Positions 58,477-64,000 of a DNA stretch of 64,000 nt are shown here, in pieces. A program made the position numbers and the translations under genes. The stretch's first letter is position 1; every line of letters begins with the position of its first letter. The notes under the pieces are model-generated. The model was not told the origin of the DNA, ran no database searches, and saw only the letters and a list, made by a program, of their open reading frames with translations. The stretch is from JAVVEH01 sp032251435 (lineage in GTDB: Bacteria > Verrucomicrobiota > Lentisphaeria > Oligosphaerales > MVZH01): positions 16,529 to 80,528 of the forward strand of contig JAVVEH010000019.1 in the NCBI GenBank assembly GCA_032251435.1. The letters run 5' to 3'.

Positions 58477-61011
58477 TCACATCTCGAACAGCCAGGGCTG
58501 ATCGGGGGCGGGTGGTTTTTCCGGCGGGCGTTTCCGGCCGCCGGACCGGTGTTTCGCCAAGGTCGGGGCGCCCGCCTCGTTGATGGCGTTGCCTTCCAGA
58601 TTCTCCAGCACTTCGTTGGCCCGGGAAATTACCTCCCCAGGCAAACCGGCCAGACGGGCCACGTGGATGCCGTAGCTTTTGTCCGTGCTGCCCGGCAGGA
58701 TCTTTCTCAGAAAAATCACCTTGTCGCCCTGCTCCCGCACGGCGACGTTATAGTTTTGAACGCCCGGCCGGGTGATCGACAGTTCGGTCAATTCATGATA
58801 ATGGGTGGCGAACAGGGTCCGGGCCTTGACGGCGGCGTTGTCGTGGAGGTACTCCGCCACCGCCCAGGCGAGACTGAGCCCGTCAAAGGTGCTGGTTCCC
58901 CGGCCAATCTCATCGAGAATAATCAGGCTCCGGGCGGTGGCGTTGTTGAGGATGTTCGCGGTTTCAACCATTTCCACCATAAAGGTGCTTTGACCGCGGG
59001 ACAGGTCATCGGCGGCGCCCACACGGGTGAAAATGCGGTCGGCCACGCCAATCACGGCGGATTTCGCCGGCACAAAGCCACCCATTTGCGCCATCAGCGC
59101 CAGCAAGGCCACTTGCCGGATGTACGTGGACTTGCCGGCCATGTTGGGACCGGTGATAATCGCCACTTGATTGTTCCCCGTGTCCAGGTGGGTGCTGTTC
59201 GGAACAAACGGCTCATCCGTCATCAGCGCTTCCAACACCGGGTGGCGCCCGTCAATGATTTCCAGCACGGGATCCGTCGTCAACGTCGGACGGACATAGC
59301 CGCGTTCCGCCGCGACATCGGCCAGCGCGGCGATCACGTCAATGGCGGCGATCGCCCGGGCGGTGCCCTGAATCTGATCCGTGGCCGTGATCACCTCTTC
59401 CCGAAGCCCCTGAAACAGCTCGTATTCCAAGGCCTTTGACTTCTCTTCGGAGCCGGTGACTTTATCCTCCAGCTCTTTCAATTCGGGCGTGATATACCGC
59501 TCCGCGTTGGTCAAGGTCTGTTTCCGGATATAATCCGCCGGGACTTGATCCAAATTCGTCCGTGTCACTTCGATGAAGTAGCCGAACACTTTGTTAAACC
59601 GGATCTTCAAGGACTTGATACCCGTCCGTTCCTGCTCCTTCGACTGCATCGCCGCGATCCAGCTCTTCCCCTCCCGGGCGGCCCGGCGCAGCGTGTCCAG
59701 ATCCTCGTTGTATCCCGTCCGGATGACCCCGCCGTCTTTAATGGTGATCGGCGGCTCATCGGCGATCGCCCGTTCCAGCAAGGCGGTCAATTCGGGTAAT
59801 TCCGAGAGACTGGCCCCCAGCTCAGCTAACAGTCCGTCCTGATGATCGCTCACCAGGGCTTTCAAGCCCGGCACCGCCGCCAGTCCCAACTGTAACCCTT
59901 TCATATCCCGGGCGTTGGCGCTGCCGACGTTGACCCGGACAATCGTCCGTTCCAAATCCCGGACGGCGGACAAGGCTTCCCGAAGTTCACTGAGCAAAAG
60001 CGGATCCCGCACAAATGTCCGTACCGCGTCCAGACGGCGGTTAATGTCCGCCACCGAACACAGCGGCCGCAGAATCCACTCCCGCATCAGGCGTCCCCCC
60101 ATGGGCGTGACCGTGCGGTCCAGCACACTGAGTAAGGTCGCGTTCCGGGCGTCCGCGAAAATCGGTTCGGTCAGTTCTAGATTGCGTTGCGAGATCCGGT
60201 CCAGGACCATGTAAGCGTCGTTGCGGTAGACACTCATGCCGGTAATATGAGAAGCGTCCTGACGCAAGCTGTTCTGGGTATAGCTCATCACCGCGCCGGC
60301 GGCCCCGACGCCCAGCTCCAGGCCCCGGCAGCCAAAACCGTCCAGTGAGGCCACCGTGAAATGACGGCACAGGGCGCTGTCCGCCAAGTCCAGATCATAG
60401 AGCCAGTCATCCACCGGTGTCCACGTCACGCCCGGCGGCGTGTCCGGCATGCCCTCCCGTCGCCATCGCTCCGCCAAAGACACTGGTATTAAACACTCCG
60501 CCGGATGAAGCCGCTGAATCTCCGTTTCCAATTCCTGCTGCCCCGTCAGTTCCGTCATGCGGAAATCAGCCGTGCTGACATCGATGAGCGCGAGGCCGAA
60601 CCGCCCCTTGGACCCGGGATTGACCGCGACCAGAAAGTTGCTCCGCCCCGCGTCCAGAACCCCGTCGTCCATCACCGTGCCAGGCGTAATGATCTGGGTG
60701 ATGGCCCGTTTAACCAGCCCTTTGGCGGTTTTTGGGTCTTCCATTTGTTCCGCGATCGCCACCTTGAACCCGCCGGACAGCAACCGGCTGACATAGGTTT
60801 TCATCGCGTGATAGGGCACCCCGCACATGGGCACGCCCGCCCGGGCGGTCAGAACCACATCCATCACTGGCGCGGCGGTCTTCGCGTCATCGAAAAAAAG
60901 CTCATAAAAATCCCCCATGCGAAACAGTAGAATCGCATCGTCGGGGGCGTCCCGTTTGGCGTCCATGTATTGGCGCATCGCGGGGGTGAGTTTACAATTG
61001 ATCTGACCCAT
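58477..61011 (-). CDS. mutS: DNA mismatch repair protein MutS
   Basis: The 844-residue protein has the mismatch-binding domain (TPAMRQYMDAKRDAPDDAILLFRMGDFYELFFDDAKTAA, with the F-x-E wedge in GDFYELF), connector and lever domains, Walker A GPNMAGKSTYIRQ, the VGAADDLSRGQSTFMVEM block, Walker B LIILDEIGRGTSTFDG and FATHYHEL. The C-terminal tail is short (HRSGGRKRPPEKPPAPDQPWLFEM) and lacks a clear tetramerisation domain. It starts the repair of replication errors. Good full-length match. Confidence 0.97.
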   Translation of the reverse strand: MGQINCKLTPAMRQYMDAKRDAPDDAILLFRMGDFYELFFDDAKTAAPVMDVVLTARAGVPMCGVPYHAMKTYVSRLLSGGFKVAIAEQMEDPKTAKGLVKRAITQIITPGTVMDDGVLDAGRSNFLVAVNPGSKGRFGLALIDVSTADFRMTELTGQQELETEIQRLHPAECLIPVSLAERWRREGMPDTPPGVTWTPVDDWLYDLDLADSALCRHFTVASLDGFGCRGLELGVGAAGAVMSYTQNSLRQDASHITGMSVYRNDAYMVLDRISQRNLELTEPIFADARNATLLSVLDRTVTPMGGRLMREWILRPLCSVADINRRLDAVRTFVRDPLLLSELREALSAVRDLERTIVRVNVGSANARDMKGLQLGLAAVPGLKALVSDHQDGLLAELGASLSELPELTALLERAIADEPPITIKDGGVIRTGYNEDLDTLRRAAREGKSWIAAMQSKEQERTGIKSLKIRFNKVFGYFIEVTRTNLDQVPADYIRKQTLTNAERYITPELKELEDKVTGSEEKSKALEYELFQGLREEVITATDQIQGTARAIAAIDVIAALADVAAERGYVRPTLTTDPVLEIIDGRHPVLEALMTDEPFVPNSTHLDTGNNQVAIITGPNMAGKSTYIRQVALLALMAQMGGFVPAKSAVIGVADRIFTRVGAADDLSRGQSTFMVEMVETANILNNATARSLIILDEIGRGTSTFDGLSLAWAVAEYLHDNAAVKARTLFATHYHELTELSITRPGVQNYNVAVREQGDKVIFLRKILPGSTDKSYGIHVARLAGLPGEVISRANEVLENLEGNAINEAGAPTLAKHRSGGRKRPPEKPPAPDQPWLFEM

Positions 61012-61506
61012 GAGAAAACACTGTGACTGGTTTAAAAATGAATATGTTCGCCGATGTGCGAATATACTTCACCCATACGAAATATCGACCATGACCGGGA
61101 GAGTAATCAGCTTTGTCTTAAACGCGCCGGGACGATTGAGCGCCAGTCCCGTGACCACGTTGGCACATGGAACGTGACTCACATGCGGGAGGCAGGCGCC
61201 CGGAGGGTCGCTAACAGCCTCGATAAGATGAATGGATGCTTCCGGGTCATTTTTTTTGCCTTAGTACAGACTTTTTAATTTTAAAAAACCCATGGCCAAA
61301 ATAGTCAACTGGACGGACACGGGAAACATGTTGAAAGCTTGAGAATCAAGTTCGGAAGTATATTGTAAACTGATTCGCGACCGGAGGTGCCGGTCTGGTG
61401 GAAAACACCGAATGCCCCCCTTCGCCCCAATAAGACTCGGGGTCAGAGAGGTCGCCGTCTCACGCGCGAAGCCGCAGACCAATTCTCAGAACAAGAAAAG
61501 ATAACC
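61012..61506. other. Divergent intergenic region between mutS and the KS-CLF gene
   Basis: The 495 bases must contain both promoters. A weak inverted repeat (tgaatatgttcgccgatgtg, near 61036-61066) is the only structure seen. The open frame from 61387 is continuous with the next gene, but its first 40 codons are Arg/Lys/Pro-rich, so I start the gene at 61507. Confidence 0.55.
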
Positions 61507-63852
61507 ATGAACATCACATCTTCAGTGGTCGTGACAGGATTAGGCATCGTCTCCCCCGCCGGCAATGATGTGGCGACGTTCTGGCGGACGATCCGGGCGG
61601 GGGAATCGTGTCTCCGTCCTTTGACCCGGTTCGACACGACATCATTTATGGTAAAAACGGGAGGCGAAGTCAGAGATTTTTCTCTCTCAGAGTTTCCGCG
61701 GGCTGCCGCCAGCCAGGAGGATCTGGCGGTTCAATATCTTTTGAGCGCCACGGAACAGGCTCTGCGCCAAGCGGGGCTGACCCATGAACCGGATATCGCC
61801 ATCGTGGCGGGGACAAATTTCGCCGGGGCCGCCACGGGTGAACAGATTTTCTCCGCCGTTGTTAATGATCAAACCTGTGACCGACTCGCTTGGAAAAAAT
61901 CCGCGTTTCAGCGCGGCGCGGATGCCATCGCCGAGACTTGGGGGTTGACTGGCCGACGGCTGACGTTGTCTCTGTCTTGCTCATCGGGATCAGCCGCGGT
62001 GTCAGTGGCCGCGGACTTAATTAGAACCGGCCAGGCGGAGATCGTGATCGCCGCCGGTTTTGACGCGCTGTCAACCTTCGTCTGGTCAGGGCTGGGGGCG
62101 TTGCGCACGATGGCTCAGGATACCGTGCGTCCCTTTGATATTAACCGGGATGGAACCCTGTTCAGCGAGGGTGGGGGGGTGATTATTTTGGAATCCGGGG
62201 CGCGTGCGGCCGCCCGTGGGGCGGTGGCGCTGGCGGAGTACGCGGGCGGGGCGACGAATAACAACGCCTTCCATATCACCGCGCCGGCTAAAGAGGGGGC
62301 GGGAAGCGCGGAGGTCATGCGGGCGGCGTTGGCGGACGCCGGATTGCGGGCGGCTGAGATTGATCATGTGAACGCCCATGGAACAGGGACTGTGGCGAAC
62401 GACGTGACCGAGACGCAGGCGATCCGAGAGGTTTTCGGGGCGCATACCGACCACATGCCGGTCACCGCGCTTAAATCCGGGTTGGGACACATGCTGGGCG
62501 CCGCGGGCGCCGCGGAAGCCATCGCGTCGATTTTGACCGTGATTGAAAATGAAATTCCCCCCACGATTAATTGTTCCAACCAAGACCCGGCGTGTGATTT
62601 GCGGGTGGTGAAAAACACGGCGGCGAGGATGACGGTGGATAGAGTTTTATCAAATTCGGCGGGGATTGGCGGGTGTAATTCAGCTGTGATTTTCACGAAA
62701 CCGGGGTTGACGCTGCCGCGGGGGTGTCCGAAACCCCGGCGTGTGGTGATAACCGGGATCGGGCCGGTGTCATCCATTGGTGTCGGCAAAGCTGATTTTT
62801 TTGAGGGGCTGGCCATTGGGGATGATGGTGTCGGCGCTTGCTTGTTGTATCCCGAGGACAGGTTCGCTGACATGGCAGTCGGGGAAGTCGTGGACTTTGT
62901 TCTGAAAGATTATTTCAGCAAGCCAAAAGGGTACTTGGACCGGGCGACGCAATTCGCATTCGCCGGCGCGGCGCTGGCTTTGCGGGACGCGGGGTTGTCC
63001 TGTGACGGAACCGCTGGAAACCGCCGCGGCATCGCCCTGGGAACCGAAACAGGCTGCCTTGAAACCGCAGGAACATTTTACGCGGACTATTTGACCAAAG
63101 GACCGCGGTTCGTCAAGCCCATTTTATTTCCCCACACGTATGTCAACACATCCATCAGCATGCTGGCTATCGAGTATGGTTTGCGGGGGCCGCATGTGGT
63201 CTTCGCTTCCGGCGCCGCGGCGGGACCGCAGGCGATTCTGGCCGCGGTTGACCAGATCCGTCTGGGGCGGGCCGATATGATGCTGACCGGGGGTGTCGAA
63301 GCGTTGAGCCGGGAATGGCTCACGGCTTTGTCCGCGGAAGGCGCCCTGGCTGATGACGGTGTCAGCGCGCCTTTCGACAGAGCCGCTTCGGGGCTTGTTC
63401 CCGGTGAGGGCGCCGCCATTCTGGTGTTGGAGGATTTTGAGCACGCGGCCGCCCGCGGCGCCCGGATCTATGGGGAATTCACGGATGGCCAAACAGGAAC
63501 CGACGCTGTTTTCTCGTGTGCGAATGGCTGTCCGGAAACAGACACCGCGGAGTCCGCGGCTATAGCCAAGCTGGTGCGGGAATCGGGACAAGATATTCCC
63601 GTGACCGCGGTGAAAAGTATGACGGGGGAAACCGGCGGCGCGAGCGCCGCGTTCCATATCATGGCGGGGCTTATGGCCATGGAGACCGGCGTGATGCCGC
63701 CGACTTTAAATACGCGGACTCCGCGTGATGGCGCGGAGTTTGATCTTGTGACGGATCTGGACCGCGCCTGTGAAGCGCGTCATTTCACCGTGAGCTGTCA
63801 TGACGGGCGCGGTCAATCTGACAATATTCAGGTGTCGAAATTGGCGGATTGA
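61507..63852 (+). CDS. Fused ketosynthase - chain-length-factor-like protein (two tandem KS domains)
   Basis: ATG 61507 begins the first ketosynthase fold (MNITSSVVVTGLGIVSPAGND). KS1 (about 1-400) has the full Cys-His-His/Lys set: C158 in LSCSSGSA, H291 in NAHGTGT, K323 and H328 in LKSGLGHMLG. KS2 (about 410-781; RRVVITGIGPVSSIG) lacks it: F566 stands where the Cys should be (VVFASGA), N673 (CANGCPE) and E708 (VKSMTGETGG) replace the two His. This is the arrangement of KS-alpha and chain-length factor in type II polyketide and aryl-polyene pathways, here as one chain of 781 residues. No acyl carrier protein or other pathway gene is in the window; downstream DNA beyond 64000 would be the place to look. 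Confidence 0.88.
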   Translation: MNITSSVVVTGLGIVSPAGNDVATFWRTIRAGESCLRPLTRFDTTSFMVKTGGEVRDFSLSEFPRAAASQEDLAVQYLLSATEQALRQAGLTHEPDIAIVAGTNFAGAATGEQIFSAVVNDQTCDRLAWKKSAFQRGADAIAETWGLTGRRLTLSLSCSSGSAAVSVAADLIRTGQAEIVIAAGFDALSTFVWSGLGALRTMAQDTVRPFDINRDGTLFSEGGGVIILESGARAAARGAVALAEYAGGATNNNAFHITAPAKEGAGSAEVMRAALADAGLRAAEIDHVNAHGTGTVANDVTETQAIREVFGAHTDHMPVTALKSGLGHMLGAAGAAEAIASILTVIENEIPPTINCSNQDPACDLRVVKNTAARMTVDRVLSNSAGIGGCNSAVIFTKPGLTLPRGCPKPRRVVITGIGPVSSIGVGKADFFEGLAIGDDGVGACLLYPEDRFADMAVGEVVDFVLKDYFSKPKGYLDRATQFAFAGAALALRDAGLSCDGTAGNRRGIALGTETGCLETAGTFYADYLTKGPRFVKPILFPHTYVNTSISMLAIEYGLRGPHVVFASGAAAGPQAILAAVDQIRLGRADMMLTGGVEALSREWLTALSAEGALADDGVSAPFDRAASGLVPGEGAAILVLEDFEHAAARGARIYGEFTDGQTGTDAVFSCANGCPETDTAESAAIAKLVRESGQDIPVTAVKSMTGETGGASAAFHIMAGLMAMETGVMPPTLNTRTPRDGAEFDLVTDLDRACEARHFTVSCHDGRGQSDNIQVSKLAD

Positions 63853-64000
63853 AGAAGCACTGGCGCCCATTAACTCAGGATTCGAGTCACAGTGATCCCA
63901 TAACTCGTGAAAATTCGGGAAATTCGGGACATGCTGATCATTGAGCTCCCAACTGTCGGAATGACACCAGCCCGGCTCCCGAATCATCAAAACGCTTCTT
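63853..64000. other. Non-coding end of the window with a short repeated motif
   Basis: An 18-base motif, gtgatcccataactcgtg, at 63892-63909 also occurs at 10313-10330 near the start of the NapH/NosR-like gene. No gene is visible in this 148-base tail. Confidence 0.5.

Noticed and set aside
61387..61506. 40-residue N-terminal extension of the KS-CLF protein
   Set aside because: Arg/Lys/Pro-rich and not ketosynthase-like; the domain begins directly at MNITSSVVVTG.

Overview
The window is GC-rich chromosomal DNA from a Gram-negative-type bacterium, most probably of the PVC superphylum (Lentisphaerota or Kiritimatiellota by gene content). Clues are a full type II secretion operon rich in pseudopilins, a PEP-CTERM protein beside rfbB and a GbsR-type regulator, secreted alpha/alpha-toroid and PDZ-toroid-HEAT proteins, and a very large secreted beta-rich protein. 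The lineage is an inference; there is no rRNA in the window.

Layout. 1-8.9 kb: a WaaP-like kinase (cut by the window start) with a second degenerate kinase lobe, a secreted toroid protein, an FKBP-type isomerase, a 1115-residue PDZ-toroid-HEAT protein, a UroD-fold methyltransferase homologue and a lysine-rich exported protein. 8.9-11.8 kb (minus): exodeoxyribonuclease III, a Tat-exported ferredoxin-like protein and a NapH/NosR-like membrane iron-sulfur protein. 11.9-23.0 kb (minus): a complete gsp operon in the order I-J-K-L-M-C-D-E-F-G-H, an exact circular permutation of the usual order, with a short tandem-repeat array between K and L. 23.14-25.59 kb: a 2.4-kb integrated element with 22-bp direct repeats made from the 3' end of tRNA-Ala(CGC), followed by a second tRNA (CAT). 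26-29 kb: PEP-CTERM beta-helix protein, rfbB, GbsR-like regulator. 29.4-35.3 kb: a 1980-residue secreted protein with an 11-G tract. 35.4-38.3 kb: metallophosphoesterase overlapping a Cache-PAS-DUF294 nucleotidyltransferase fusion. 38.35-38.7 kb: a large palindrome and a 112-bp MITE-like element with a perfect 9-bp target duplication.

39.5-47.5 kb is an AT-richer accessory island: a nucleotidyltransferase with a small partner, a YcxB-like membrane protein, a DUF4062 protein, remnants and small unknowns, a TerB/zinc-ribbon protein, and a PaeR7I/XhoI-type restriction-modification pair. Copies of one intergenic repeat separate the modules of this island. 47.9-55.9 kb returns to core genes: pstS-pstC-pstA-pstB-phoU-phoB-phoR for phosphate uptake and its control, with a PstA that carries an extra soluble region of about 235 residues and a tandem-repeat array between pstS and pstC. 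56.2-61.0 kb: second MITE copy, an EF-G, mutS. 61.5-63.9 kb: one polypeptide with two ketosynthase domains, the first catalytically intact and the second stripped of its catalytic residues, like a fused KS and chain-length factor.

The strongest unusual signals are the recombinase-poor element in tRNA-Ala, the MITE pair with target duplication, the repeat family placed inside two operons in the same orientation relative to transcription, the module-separating repeats of the defence island, the Cache-PAS-nucleotidyltransferase plus phosphoesterase pair, and the KS-CLF fusion.
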